Shown: positions 1 through 9,211 of the stretch, piece by piece
Numbering within the stretch: the first letter of the stretch is position 1
How the letters are laid out: each line of letters opens with the position of its first letter
DNA from: Streptococcus suis
GTDB taxonomy: Bacteria; Bacillota; Bacilli; Lactobacillales; Streptococcaceae
Reading direction: 5' to 3'
Assembly: GCF_017601095.1 (NCBI RefSeq)
Contig: NZ_JAGFUX010000006.1
Coordinates: 1 to 64,000, forward strand
DNA length: 64,000 nucleotides
Notes under the pieces: generated by a model
Database searches by the model: none
Told to the model about the DNA's origin: nothing
What the model saw: only the letters and a program-made list of their open reading frames with translations
Made by a program: the position numbers and the translations under genes

Positions 1-126
1 CAGCTCACAGCTCACAGCTCACAGCTCACAGCTCACAGCTCACAGCTCACAGCTCACAGCTCACAGCTCACAGCTCACAGCTCACAGCTCACAGCTCACA
101 GCTCACAGCTCACAGCTCACAGCTCA
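1..126. repeat. 18-copy heptanucleotide tandem repeat (CAGCTCA)n
   Basis: Eighteen uninterrupted copies of CAGCTCA start at the first base of the window, so the array may continue upstream. Seven is not a multiple of three, and on this strand all three frames are stop-free, encoding permutations of one heptapeptide (QLTAHSS). The opposite strand contains TGA. Gain or loss of a unit therefore shifts frame without creating a stop inside the array, as expected of a translational phase-variation tract. Confidence 0.95.
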
Positions 127-232
127 CGCTGATTATGTAATCGGACGTGTTTTTTGTCAAGCTCTAAAACAGGCTTTTTCACATTTTTGTGAGGAAGCCT
201 TTTATGCTCCCTACGAAAGTGGGGTGGCATAA
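2..232 (+). CDS. 3' end of a phase-variable gene upstream of the methyltransferase (partial)
   Basis: The frame is open from the window edge through the heptamer array and continues as ADYVIGRVFCQ...YESGVA to a TAA at 230-232. The two other frames stop at 130-132 and 138-140, immediately after the array, so only one repeat phase yields this roughly 34-residue tail. The TAA overlaps the downstream ATG (TAATG), suggesting translational coupling to the methyltransferase. The protein family cannot be identified from the tail. Whether the assembled sequence is in the ON phase depends on a start codon outside the window. Confidence 0.6.
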   Translation, partial: SSQLTAHSSQLTAHSSQLTAHSSQLTAHSSQLTAHSSQLTAHADYVIGRVFCQALKQAFSHFCEEAFYAPYESGVA

Positions 233-1215
233 TGGCTGGCTCACTCCACAACGCTAAAAAAGCCAAAAACGATGAGTTTTATACTCGTTATAAAGATATT
301 GCTGAGGAAATGGGGCATTATAGAGAACACTTTAGAGATAAGGTTATCTACTGTAATTGTGATGACCCAACACAATCAAATTTTTGGCGTTATTTTCATA
401 ACAATTTTGCTAGTTTGGGTATTAAAAAACTGATAGCAACACATTTTCAAGAAGATAGCGAACCTTCGTATGCTCTGATTTATGAAGGTGGTGATGACTT
501 CAATATGGAAGCTGGAAATATTGAAACTATTTATGGAGATGATGAGTATACCGCTGGAGATTTCCGGAGCGAGGACAGTATAAACTATCTGAAAGAAGCT
601 GATATTGTTGTGACTAATCCTCCGTTCAGTTTGTTTAGAGAATATATTTCTCAATTAATGGAACATCAAAAAAAATTTATCGTTATCGGAAACAAAAACT
701 CTGTAACATATAAGGAAATTTTTCCACTTATTCAGAATAACCAAATTTGGATTGGTGCTAGAAGTATGAATTCAGACTTTTGGTTGTACGTTCCAGAGGG
801 AGCTGATTATGAAAAATTGGATGAAGATGGAAAAAAAGTAAAGCATATAATGGGTTGTTGGTTTACTAACTTAGATTTACAAAAACGACATGATGGTTTA
901 TGGCATGTAGGTGATGTATTTGACCAAACAAAAGCTCATAAATATTACGAAGGGTTTGAGAGTAAATACCCTAAATACGATAACTACGATGCAATAAATG
1001 TAGATAATGTTAAAGACATTCCAATTGATTATGATGGTGTAATGGGAGTACCAATAACTTTTATCAATTATTTCAATCCAACTGAATTCGAGATTATTAA
1101 ATTCAGAAAAGGAGATGACGATAAAGATTTAACAATAGATGGGAAACCTCCATATTTCAGAATTTTAGTTAGAAATCTAAATCCAATTAGTCGTGATGAA
1201 GATAAGGGATATTGA
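232..1215 (+). CDS. EcoRI-family adenine-specific DNA methyltransferase
   Basis: This 327-residue protein resembles the M.EcoRI family, which methylates adenine N6 from S-adenosylmethionine. The N-terminus carries the family-like AKNDEFYTRYKDI segment (about 11-23). A YCNCDDP segment (about 40-46) probably acts as motif I, and the catalytic motif is NPPF at 129-132. The ATG overlaps the stop of the upstream repeat-bearing frame (TAATG). The only SD-like sequence is a weak G-rich run, which fits translational coupling. The gene is followed after 15 bases by a DUF262-HNH gene with a good SD. No EcoRI-like endonuclease is adjacent. The target sequence cannot be read from the protein. Confidence 0.85.
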   Translation: MAGSLHNAKKAKNDEFYTRYKDIAEEMGHYREHFRDKVIYCNCDDPTQSNFWRYFHNNFASLGIKKLIATHFQEDSEPSYALIYEGGDDFNMEAGNIETIYGDDEYTAGDFRSEDSINYLKEADIVVTNPPFSLFREYISQLMEHQKKFIVIGNKNSVTYKEIFPLIQNNQIWIGARSMNSDFWLYVPEGADYEKLDEDGKKVKHIMGCWFTNLDLQKRHDGLWHVGDVFDQTKAHKYYEGFESKYPKYDNYDAINVDNVKDIPIDYDGVMGVPITFINYFNPTEFEIIKFRKGDDDKDLTIDGKPPYFRILVRNLNPISRDEDKGY

Positions 1216-1230
1216 TAAAAGGAGAATAAA

Positions 1231-2469
1231 ATGAAAGTAAGAAGATTAAGAGATATACTTGATAGGCCATTCACTATCAGAGATTTAGCTAGTGGGTATA
1301 CCAATAATGATGATGGTGCTACTACTGACGCTGTAAAAGGATATAATGGTAACTTGAATATTCGTCCTTCTTATCAGAGAAATAGCGTATATAACGAAGA
1401 TAAGAGACAAGCTGTAATTCAAACCGTTTTAGATGAGTGTCCTTTAGGTATTATGTACTGGGTTGATTTAGGAAACGGACAATATGAAGTTCTCGATGGT
1501 CAACAACGTATTTTAGCTATTTGTAATTATGTTATGGGGAATTACTCTGTAAAATCAAGTAAATTTCCATCCAGTGCTCCACAACAAGATTTCCCAAATC
1601 TTCAGATGAACCTAACTGACTTAGCAGAACAAATTCTTGATTATGAGTTAGACATATATGTTTGTGAAGGAACTGCTTCCGAAAAAATGAAATGGTTTCA
1701 TGTTATCAATACAGCAGGCGAACCATTAAATGAGCAAGAATTAAGAAACTCTGCTTATACAGGAACTTGGCTTTCTGATGCTAAACAAAGATTTTCAACA
1801 AAGACTGGACGTGGCGTTGTACTTGCTGACGAGAATCCGAATAACGATAAAGCAGAACCACTATTAAATGGTAATTGGAATAGACAAGAGTATCTACAAA
1901 CTGCTATTAAATGGGCTTCACAAAATGATAATGACGATAGTACAAATACAATCGAAGATTATATGTTGAAGCATCAAGGAGATGCAGATGCTTCTGAATT
2001 ATGGCAAAATTTTTCTGCCATAATTGAATGGGTTCGTGGAAAGTTTATAAGCTATCAAAACAGTTTGAAAGGGATGGATTGGGGAACAATCTACAAAGAG
2101 TATCAATTAGGACAGTTAGACAACAATATCATCAAAAATAGTGCTTCTGTCATTAACGAAAAAATTGCAGAGTTGGTAAATGATGATGAAGTCACAACTA
2201 AAATGAAAGGGATTTATCAGTACATCATTTACGGAGATTCCAAATATCTCCAACTTAGAGCTTTTGATGATAAAACCATCAAGCAAAAATATGAAGAACA
2301 GAGCCATCACTGCGTTTATTGTGTGGATGAAGGAAACAACAGAGAGTATGCTCTTAAAGAACTAGCAGGCGACCATATTACACCGTGGTCTTTAGGTGGA
2401 AAAACTGTCCCTGAAAATTGCCAACTATTATGTAAAAAGCACAACTCTTCAAAAGGGAACAACTATTAA
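1231..2469 (+). CDS. DUF262 (ParB/GmrS-like) protein with C-terminal HNH nuclease domain
   Basis: This 412-residue protein has two parts. Residues about 40-175 are a DUF262 domain, with RPSYQRN (45-51) and DGQQR (89-93), the conserved segment of the ParB/Srx-like nucleotidase fold. Residues about 359-412 are an HNH nuclease with a CxxC knuckle (361-364), a GDHI core (D381-H382), an asparagine at 396 and a CKKHN end. DUF262 proteins such as GmrS and SspE restrict DNA according to its modification state, usually with a DUF1524 HNH domain; here the HNH is of the classic kind. The SD AAAGGAG precedes the ATG, and a strong terminator follows. Next to the methyltransferase, it is inferred to be the effector of a restriction or defence pair. 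Confidence 0.85.
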   Translation: MKVRRLRDILDRPFTIRDLASGYTNNDDGATTDAVKGYNGNLNIRPSYQRNSVYNEDKRQAVIQTVLDECPLGIMYWVDLGNGQYEVLDGQQRILAICNYVMGNYSVKSSKFPSSAPQQDFPNLQMNLTDLAEQILDYELDIYVCEGTASEKMKWFHVINTAGEPLNEQELRNSAYTGTWLSDAKQRFSTKTGRGVVLADENPNNDKAEPLLNGNWNRQEYLQTAIKWASQNDNDDSTNTIEDYMLKHQGDADASELWQNFSAIIEWVRGKFISYQNSLKGMDWGTIYKEYQLGQLDNNIIKNSASVINEKIAELVNDDEVTTKMKGIYQYIIYGDSKYLQLRAFDDKTIKQKYEEQSHHCVYCVDEGNNREYALKELAGDHITPWSLGGKTVPENCQLLCKKHNSSKGNNY

Positions 2470-2474
2470 AATTG

Positions 2475-2508
2475 AAAAGGCGACTTCCAAAACGGAAATC
2501 GCCTTTTT
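2475..2508. terminator. Bidirectional intrinsic terminator
   Basis: A hairpin with arms AAAGGCGA-TTCC and GGAA-TCGCCTTT around an AAAAC loop is flanked by A- and T-runs. It separates the methyltransferase/DUF262 operon from the convergent LacI gene and can serve both strands. Confidence 0.85.
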
Positions 2509-2515
2509 GATATTC

Positions 2516-3550
2516 TCATAAATACAATATGTTGTTGGTGGTGTAAACTGGTATATAGTTCCCAAAATTTTTTGTCGTTTTTCCTTCAACATAGGAAATC
2601 GGCAAGGTGATTTGTTGTGGCTGCCCTTTTTTATCAATGATTTTAATCAAACAAGCCACTGCTTCTTGAGCCATTCTTTCTAACGGCTGACGAATGGTCG
2701 ATAGGAACATCGGACGATTTCGTGCGATTTGGATACCATCATAGCCAATGACCTGGACATCTTCTGGAATTCGTTTACCCAGTTTCTCCAAAACTTCTAC
2801 CGTTTCCAAGGCTACAAAATCATTGATGGTGAAAATGGCGTCAACCTGTGGATTTTTAAGCAAAAAGGCTTCAACTTGCCCGACAAAATCATCATAGGGT
2901 TCTTCCAAATCGAGAACATGGCAAGGATAGCCAGCTTCTAAAATCCGCTTTTCAAAATACAATCGACGCTTCTTGGTTTCATTGATGGTTTTATTGTGCC
3001 CACCGATAAAGGCAAAATGGCTGCCACCTTTTGCTATCAAGGTATCCGCTGCCAGCTCCGCACCAGCTTGGTTGTCCGAGCAGACACATGGAATAGCCTT
3101 GTTTTCATAGGTGCGATCGATGCTGACAAAGGGGATATTGGACGATAGATAATCGTCAATCGGGCTATAAGTGATGGCGATAATGCCGTCCACCTTATTT
3201 TGTTGCAGCATAGTCAGATAATCCAGTTCCCTTTTTGGACCAGAAATATTGCAAAGGAGCAACTTGTAATTTTTCTTACTCAGTTCCACTTCAACATGAT
3301 AAGCAAATTCTCCAAAAAAAGGATGCCAAACTGACGGAATAATCAAGGCGATGGTTTCGGTTTTGTTCTTCTTCATGCCACGGGCATAGACATCTGGGAT
3401 GTAATTTAATTCCTTAATAGCAGCATTGACTTTTTCAAGCGTGCTTTCCTTAATACCTGGCTCCTTGTTGATAACCCTCGAAACAGTCCCAACGCTAACG
3501 CCGGCAAACCGCGCAACATCTTTCATAGTAATTGATTTTTGTTCTTCCAC
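2516..3550 (-). CDS. LacI/GalR-family transcriptional regulator
   Basis: The protein is about 344 residues. It has an N-terminal LacI helix-turn-helix (MKDVARFAGVSVGTVSRVIN), a hinge, and a periplasmic-binding-like effector domain (TIALIIPSVWHPFFGE, VDGIIAI, IDRTY, AFIGGH, QVIGYDG). I chose the GTG at 3550 because AGGAAAGGAG lies 6 bases upstream. A longer reading from 3589 would run through a perfect 14-bp palindrome that is probably the autoregulatory operator. No sugar uptake or catabolic gene lies beside it, so the effector and targets are unknown. Confidence 0.9.
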   Translation of the reverse strand: MEEQKSITMKDVARFAGVSVGTVSRVINKEPGIKESTLEKVNAAIKELNYIPDVYARGMKKNKTETIALIIPSVWHPFFGEFAYHVEVELSKKNYKLLLCNISGPKRELDYLTMLQQNKVDGIIAITYSPIDDYLSSNIPFVSIDRTYENKAIPCVCSDNQAGAELAADTLIAKGGSHFAFIGGHNKTINETKKRRLYFEKRILEAGYPCHVLDLEEPYDDFVGQVEAFLLKNPQVDAIFTINDFVALETVEVLEKLGKRIPEDVQVIGYDGIQIARNRPMFLSTIRQPLERMAQEAVACLIKIIDKKGQPQQITLPISYVEGKTTKNFGNYIPVYTTNNILYL

Positions 3551-3575
3551 AAACGGCTCCTTTCCTAAATGCTTT

Positions 3576-3589
3576 TTGAAACGTTTCAA
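3576..3589. promoter_or_regulatory. Probable autoregulatory operator of the LacI-family gene
   Basis: TTGAAACGTTTCAA is a perfect 14-bp palindrome with the central CG typical of LacI-family operators, located 26 bases upstream of the chosen start codon. It is shorter than a canonical CcpA cre site (spacing TGNNANCGNTNNCA), so binding by the LacI protein itself is more likely. Confidence 0.6.
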
Positions 3590-3658
3590 TATTTGATGCT
3601 AGGATATCATTGACAGCGTTTTCTGTCAAGAAAAAATGACCTATTCGAAAATAAAAAC

Positions 3659-3691
3659 ACCCAAAAGCTAGAATGTTTCTAACTTTTGGGT
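3659..3691 (-). terminator. Intrinsic terminator after the 181-residue protein gene
   Basis: The arms ACCCAAAAG and CTTTTGGGT, with an inner TAGA/TCTA pairing, are followed on the minus strand by a T-rich stretch (TGTTTTTATTTT). Confidence 0.8.
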
Positions 3692-3716
3692 ACCGTTCAA
3701 AAATCTTTTCTATTTT

Positions 3717-4262
3717 TTATTTGTACATCTTCTTCATTGGATGTTTTGCAAGTACTTCTGGGTGATTATCCAGAGCTGCTCTGCCTTTTTCCGTCAAGGC
3801 ATAACCTCGGACGGTAAAGTAAGGAGCCAGTTTTTCTTCCGTCAAGTTGTCCTTGAGAGCAGTGTCTAGATCAGCAGCCTTCATCTTAGACAGGCCTGTC
3901 ACTCCTTCTGCTTTGAGGATATTCTTCTTGGCAGTTGAGGTGATATGATCCAGCGAATCAAAGGCTGATTCTACATAGGCATAACCGTCTGCGATCAACT
4001 GCTCCATGTGAGCAGGACCATTGATACCATACATGTACTCAAAGTATTTGGAGTAGGGCGTCGTCGTTTCAAAAGAACCCAGGCTAATCCGCCACAATAA
4101 AATAATATCACCTGGCAAAATGCCTTCTTCCAGACGAACCATATTACGTTTGGGCACTGGCTTGGCTTCTAAGAGCCAGGTCGCTAGGTCGCGTTCTGGG
4201 GAGATATAGGGCTTGACCTCGTGGTCCTTATACATTTCTTCAATACGTTTTTCAATAGACAT
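3717..4262 (-). CDS. Conserved hypothetical protein (181 aa)
   Basis: I do not recognise a defined function. The protein is soluble with no signal peptide or membrane segment. A central hydrophobic stretch (GILPGDIILLWRI, about 47-59) is followed by a helix-rich part. The segment GVTGLSKMKAADLDTALKDN (about 119-138) resembles a SAP-like helix-extension-helix, but this is weak. The last 35 residues are basic. AGGAGAAG lies 8 bases before the ATG. The gene is monocistronic, with its own promoter, a possibly structured leader and a terminator. Confidence 0.75.
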   Translation of the reverse strand: MSIEKRIEEMYKDHEVKPYISPERDLATWLLEAKPVPKRNMVRLEEGILPGDIILLWRISLGSFETTTPYSKYFEYMYGINGPAHMEQLIADGYAYVESAFDSLDHITSTAKKNILKAEGVTGLSKMKAADLDTALKDNLTEEKLAPYFTVRGYALTEKGRAALDNHPEVLAKHPMKKMYK

Positions 4263-4343
4263 TTTTCAAACTTCTCCTATGTAGCTCAGCCTGACGGGTT
4301 CAACTGTTTCATCTAATTGGGCTGATAAACTCCTGCTATTATA
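4263..4343 (-). promoter_or_regulatory. Promoter and possibly structured 5' leader
   Basis: A TATAAT -10 element sits at 4338-4343 (minus strand). The predicted leader of roughly 65-70 nt can fold: TCAGCC pairs with GGCTGA, enclosing CAATT/AGTTG and leaving a TGAACCCGTC segment. The outer stem lies just upstream of the AGGAGAAG ribosome-binding site. I do not recognise the fold as a known riboswitch class, and it may be a chance structure. Confidence 0.4.
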
Positions 4344-4377
4344 CACTATTTTGTGGATTTCAGACAGAAAAGAAACC

Positions 4378-4719
4378 CTAGCTCCGATTAAAACCTAGGA
4401 ATCGGGTCCCCTGAAAATGTAGGGTTCCCCTGTCGCCCTCAGCCAAGAGGGCAAATTCATCCGAGCGAACACGAAACTCTTGCCGTTTACCCTCCCATTC
4501 GAAAGTCACGTAATAATTTGTTCGTGCCATCTCATTTCCAAAAACATGGGCCCGTTTGGCAACCAACCTAGCCCTACAAGTCTCTTTGGGAGCCTGGTTA
4601 TTCCGCAACCATTCAGAGACATTTTTGACAATCTGAAAACAAACGGTTCCTAGTATGAGTGTAGCAAGAGCGTAGAAAAACAACATAAACAAGCCTGAGC
4701 TATGGACCAAATCTTGCAT
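4378..4719 (-). CDS. DUF2500 family membrane-anchored protein
   Basis: The protein is about 113 residues. It has one N-terminal transmembrane segment (GLFMLFFYALATLILGTVCF, about 9-28). The C-terminal domain (RARLVAKRAHVFGNEM ... YYVTFEW ... FLGFNR) has the DUF2500 pattern of a small beta-rich domain that begins by 'correcting' an argument and ends in FLGF. The ATG at 4719 is preceded by GGGAGG at 8 bases, so the longer reading from 4779 is unlikely. Function is unknown for the family. Confidence 0.8.
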   Translation of the reverse strand: MQDLVHSSGLFMLFFYALATLILGTVCFQIVKNVSEWLRNNQAPKETCRARLVAKRAHVFGNEMARTNYYVTFEWEGKRQEFRVRSDEFALLAEGDRGTLHFQGTRFLGFNRS

Positions 4720-4863
4720 TTTAGGTTCCTCCCTTTTTGATAATAGTATATCAAATTTTGCACAAAAATCTATACTCATCCAGACTTTCAGCAGAAAATT
4801 GAAAATTCTACTGAATCATGGTAAAATGAGGTAGTTTTTACGTTTTCTAGAGAGGATTTTCCG

Positions 4864-5661
4864 ATGAAAAAGCATATGATTCTTGCCTTGGCATCCGCAA
4901 TTTTTTTAACAGCTTGCACATCAACTGCCAATCAAACAACTTCAACTGATTCTAGCAGCTCAACTGCTTCTAGCACAAGCACAGATACCAGCGCTTCTGC
5001 CCAATATGCAAAAGACCTGGCTTATGCAATCAACAATCCAAATGCTGTTTTCCCACAGCTGTCCACAGACATCGCTGAAAATGAGGCTGCTGTTAGGCTA
5101 AAAACCTCTCAGGGGGATATTACCATCAAACTCTTTCCTGAGCAAGCCCCATTGGCTGTGGAAAACTTTTTAAGCCATGCCAAAGAAGGTTACTATGATG
5201 GAATTATTTTCCACCGAGTCATCGAAGGATTTATGATTCAAACAGGAGACCCTCAGGGCGACGGTACAGGCGGAGAGTCTATCTGGGCTGGTAAAGATGA
5301 CAGCATCGACGCTGGAAGTGGCTTTAAAAATGAAATCTCCGCCTTCCTCTACAATATCCGGGGCGCACTTGCCATGGCTAATGCAGGAGCAGATACCAAT
5401 GGCAGCCAGTTCTTCATCAACCAAAACACAACTGATGCCTCTAGCCAATTATCTACAAGTAAGTACCCTGGCAAGATTATCGAAGCCTACAAGAATGGCG
5501 GTAATCCAAGCCTAGATGGTGGCTATACTGTTTTTGGTCAGGTAATTGAAGGCATGGATGTTGTTGATCAGATTGCTGCGGTAGAAACCGACGACAATGA
5601 CAAACCAACCTCTGAAGTAACCATTCAAAGCATTGAAATCATCAAAGATTATACCTTTTAA
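4864..5661 (+). CDS. Cyclophilin-type peptidyl-prolyl cis-trans isomerase lipoprotein
   Basis: This 265-residue protein begins with a type II signal peptide with lipobox LTAC (cysteine 18). A Ser/Thr-rich linker follows to about residue 50, then a cyclophilin domain from about 75 to the end (VRLKTSQGDITIKLF, HRVIEGFMIQTGDP, GALAMANAGADTNGSQFFI, VFGQVIEGMDVVDQI). It catalyses prolyl isomerisation and should be anchored outside the membrane by lipidation, assisting folding of secreted proteins. A GAGAGG SD precedes the ATG. The gene is monocistronic and ends at a shared terminator. Confidence 0.93.
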   Translation: MKKHMILALASAIFLTACTSTANQTTSTDSSSSTASSTSTDTSASAQYAKDLAYAINNPNAVFPQLSTDIAENEAAVRLKTSQGDITIKLFPEQAPLAVENFLSHAKEGYYDGIIFHRVIEGFMIQTGDPQGDGTGGESIWAGKDDSIDAGSGFKNEISAFLYNIRGALAMANAGADTNGSQFFINQNTTDASSQLSTSKYPGKIIEAYKNGGNPSLDGGYTVFGQVIEGMDVVDQIAAVETDDNDKPTSEVTIQSIEIIKDYTF

Positions 5662-5667
5662 AAAATG

Positions 5668-5693
5668 AAAACCCGGCCATACGGCTGGGTTTT
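5668..5693. terminator. Bidirectional terminator between convergent genes
   Basis: AAAACCCGGCC and GGCTGGGTTTT form a GC-rich hairpin with a 4-nt loop between the cyclophilin gene (plus) and mtnN (minus), whose stop it overlaps. Confidence 0.85.
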
Positions 5694-6381
5694 ATGCTTG
5701 TTCTAAAAATGCCATCAAGGTCTGGGCAGAACGTTCGCCTGCTTGGATGATAAATTCATCAAAAGTGATATTGGCATCGCCTTGGGCAGTATCACTCATG
5801 GCCCGAATGACCAAGAAGGGCTTGCCTGCATTAACAGCCGCTTGGGCAATAGCCGCTCCTTCCATCTCAACTGCTAAGACGTCTGGAAAGTGAGAACGGA
5901 TAGCTGCAATCTTGTCCTGACCTGCGATAAAACTATCCCCAGTCGCAATCAAGCCGAGATGACTAACCTGTTCTTGTTCTTTCAATACAGCTGCTAATTT
6001 TTCTAGCAAGGTGTTGTCTGCAGGGAAATACAAGTCTTGACCTGACATTTGACCATGTGGGTAACCAAAGGCAGTCAAATCGACATCATGGTAAACCAAT
6101 CGATCCGCTACTACCACATCCCCAATGGCAATACCTTCCGCAACAGCACCTGCAGATCCCGTATTGACAATGACATCCACTTCAAATTTCTCAGCCAATA
6201 TCGCTACTGACATGGCAGACATAACCTTACCAACACCTGATTGGACTAAAACAACTTCATGTTGACCCAATCGACCTTGGAAATAAGTCCGCCCTAAGAC
6301 TTCCACTTCCTGGCTATCCACCAAGTTATCGACCAAAATGGCCAATTCCTGTGGCATGGCTGCAATAATTCCAAATTTCAT
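5692..6381 (-). CDS. mtnN: 5'-methylthioadenosine/S-adenosylhomocysteine nucleosidase
   Basis: The protein has 229 residues, the normal length for Pfs/MtnN. It hydrolyses MTA and SAH to adenine plus the thioribose product, supporting methionine salvage, removal of SAH and the first step of AI-2 formation. Visible marks are MKFGIIAAMPQELAIL, NTGSAGAVAEGIAIGDVVV, VEMEGAAIAQ (nucleoside and ribose contacts) and RAMSDTAQGDA with the catalytic aspartate. AAGGAGAAGG precedes the ATG. It ends the glmU-nudF-macP-mtnN gene string. Confidence 0.95.
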   Translation of the reverse strand: MKFGIIAAMPQELAILVDNLVDSQEVEVLGRTYFQGRLGQHEVVLVQSGVGKVMSAMSVAILAEKFEVDVIVNTGSAGAVAEGIAIGDVVVADRLVYHDVDLTAFGYPHGQMSGQDLYFPADNTLLEKLAAVLKEQEQVSHLGLIATGDSFIAGQDKIAAIRSHFPDVLAVEMEGAAIAQAAVNAGKPFLVIRAMSDTAQGDANITFDEFIIQAGERSAQTLMAFLEQA

Positions 6382-6392
6382 TTCCTTCTCCT

Positions 6393-6716
6393 TTATAGAT
6401 AGAAAATAGCAATGATTAAGAGGACCAAGAGCAAGACGACCACAAGTAGTATCCGATTGACCTTGCTTCGGAATTCCTCCCGCTTGACAGTTTCGATCCG
6501 GCGGCTCTTGACGATGGAGGCGTCAACTGGGATCCGAACGGTTTCCCCTTCCTTATAGCCCTGGTAATCCTCCTCTTCCCAATCAAAACCGATTTCTTCC
6601 TCAAAGTTAGAAAGGTCTTGGCTTGGTTCAACGTATCCAAAGCCCCTTTTTTCTGTTACTGGTCCGCTTCTCTTTGCGCGCTCAATGATATCATCTGTTA
6701 ACAAGGGCTTGCCCAT
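6393..6716 (-). CDS. macP: Cell-wall synthase accessory phosphoprotein MacP
   Basis: A 107-residue protein with an acidic cytoplasmic N-terminus starting MGKPLLTDDIIERA and one C-terminal transmembrane helix (NRILLVVVLLLVLLIIAIFY). This architecture and the glmU-nudix-macP-mtnN context match streptococcal MacP, a membrane-anchored cofactor of the class A penicillin-binding protein PBP2a. In pneumococcus it is activated by the StkP kinase. The ATG at 6716, with AGGAAA upstream, is preferred over a TTG two codons earlier. Which residue would be phosphorylated here cannot be read from sequence. Confidence 0.8.
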   Translation of the reverse strand: MGKPLLTDDIIERAKRSGPVTEKRGFGYVEPSQDLSNFEEEIGFDWEEEDYQGYKEGETVRIPVDASIVKSRRIETVKREEFRSKVNRILLVVVLLLVLLIIAIFYL

Positions 6717-6726
6717 TGCCAATTTC

Positions 6727-7272
6727 CTACTTTCTCATTAATTGTAAATATTGAACCGCCATAATGGTCTTGGCATCACAAATATCTCCATTTGCAATTA
6801 ACTCTAAGGCTTCTTCCAAACTCACATAAGACAGTTCGATAACCTCATCTTCATCCATTGGTCGTGGGTTTTCAACTTTTACCAAATTGTCGGCTAGGTA
6901 GAGTCGGATGCGCTCATTACAAAAACCGATAGCAGAGTAGAAATCTGCCAACAAGGTCAGCTTGTCACTAGTAAAACCTGTCTCTTCTTCCAATTCACGT
7001 AAGGCAGCATCTTCCAGCCTATCTTCTTCTCCCAACTCCAATTTACCTGCTGGAATTTCATAGATAGCGCGCTCGATAGCCTTACGGTATTGTTTGACCA
7101 AAATCATCTTATCTTCTGGAGTAACTGCTAAGACGCAGACCGCCCCCTTGTGGAAAATCAGTTCGCGCTTGCCAGTCCCACCATTTGGTAAAGCCACATC
7201 ATCGACGACGACATCAAAGATATGACCTTTGAAAATCTCAGTACGGTTAATGGTTTTTTCTTCAAAATTCAT
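6727..7272 (-). CDS. nudF: Nudix hydrolase, ADP-ribose pyrophosphatase type
   Basis: The protein has 181 residues. The Nudix box lies at about 96-118 (GKLELGEE ... AALRELEEETGF), with the REXXEE core that binds metal and the pyrophosphate. N-terminal family marks are the FHKGAVCVLAVTPEDKMILVKQYR strand and the YEIPAGKLE junction. Members split ADP-ribose into AMP and ribose 5-phosphate. The gene starts 8 bases after glmU, using an SD within the intervening stretch. Confidence 0.9.
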   Translation of the reverse strand: MNFEEKTINRTEIFKGHIFDVVVDDVALPNGGTGKRELIFHKGAVCVLAVTPEDKMILVKQYRKAIERAIYEIPAGKLELGEEDRLEDAALRELEEETGFTSDKLTLLADFYSAIGFCNERIRLYLADNLVKVENPRPMDEDEVIELSYVSLEEALELIANGDICDAKTIMAVQYLQLMRK

Positions 7273-7280
7273 GGTAGCAC

Positions 7281-8735
<1,455 letters not shown>

Positions 8736-8813
8736 CTATCTGGAAGACAGTTGGAAGTTGGAAATAGGGTGAATTAGTTCGCTTCAGTCATAACAGACTA
8801 TTTAGAAATAAAA

Positions 8814-8831
8814 AAGGAGCCTGAGCTCCTT
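8814..8831 (-). terminator. Intrinsic terminator
   Basis: A 7-bp stem AAGGAGC/GCTCCTT with a 4-nt loop overlaps the stop codon of the 104-residue protein gene and is followed on the minus strand by CCTTTTTTATTTC. Confidence 0.8.
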
Positions 8832-9144
8832 AGATCGTTAAATGAATGCCTCGCAGGCCGTCTTCTCTGGTTTGTTCTGTCAGGGATTTCAATTCTTCCC
8901 AAACAGGGCGTTCTTGGTCTGTAAAGCGTAGATTGGTTCCTGGTAAGCTAGCATTGGAAATGGTCTGCACAAAGCCTGACAAACTAGTTGCCAAGGCCAC
9001 ACCGTCCTTACTGGCCACATCTTCCTTGGCAACAAGCAGAGCTGACTGCAATTTCTCCGTCAGGGCTTTGCCGATTGTTTCCTCTTTCCCAGCCAGAATG
9101 GGAGAAAGCCGGTCCAACAAATCAATAACACGCTGTTTATCCAT
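8830..9144 (-). CDS. Small helical hypothetical protein (104 aa)
   Basis: The protein is soluble and almost entirely alpha-helical (MDKQRVIDLLDRLSPILAGK ... KLQSALLVAKEDVASKDGVA), with no signal peptide. Its size and helical-bundle pattern recall small immunity-type proteins, but I cannot assign a family. AAGGAGG lies 5 bases before the ATG. A strong terminator overlaps its stop, so the unit ends here. Confidence 0.75.
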   Translation of the reverse strand: MDKQRVIDLLDRLSPILAGKEETIGKALTEKLQSALLVAKEDVASKDGVALATSLSGFVQTISNASLPGTNLRFTDQERPVWEELKSLTEQTREDGLRGIHLTI

Positions 9145-9211
9145 AGGATCCTCCTTGTTTTTGTTTTTTATGTTATTATATCAAAAAAACAAAAACAAAC
9201 ATGAAAAAAAC

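Noticed and set aside
1..126. Possible CRISPR array because of regular short repeats
   Set aside because: The unit is only 7 bp, with no spacers and no cas genes; it is a simple tandem repeat.
3576..3589. Palindrome as a canonical CcpA cre site
   Set aside because: The spacing is two bases shorter than the cre consensus; the neighbouring LacI-family protein is a better candidate binder.
4738..4779. Longer start for the DUF2500 gene
   Set aside because: The added 20 codons cover the upstream promoter region; the internal ATG at 4719 has a clear GGGAGG sequence.
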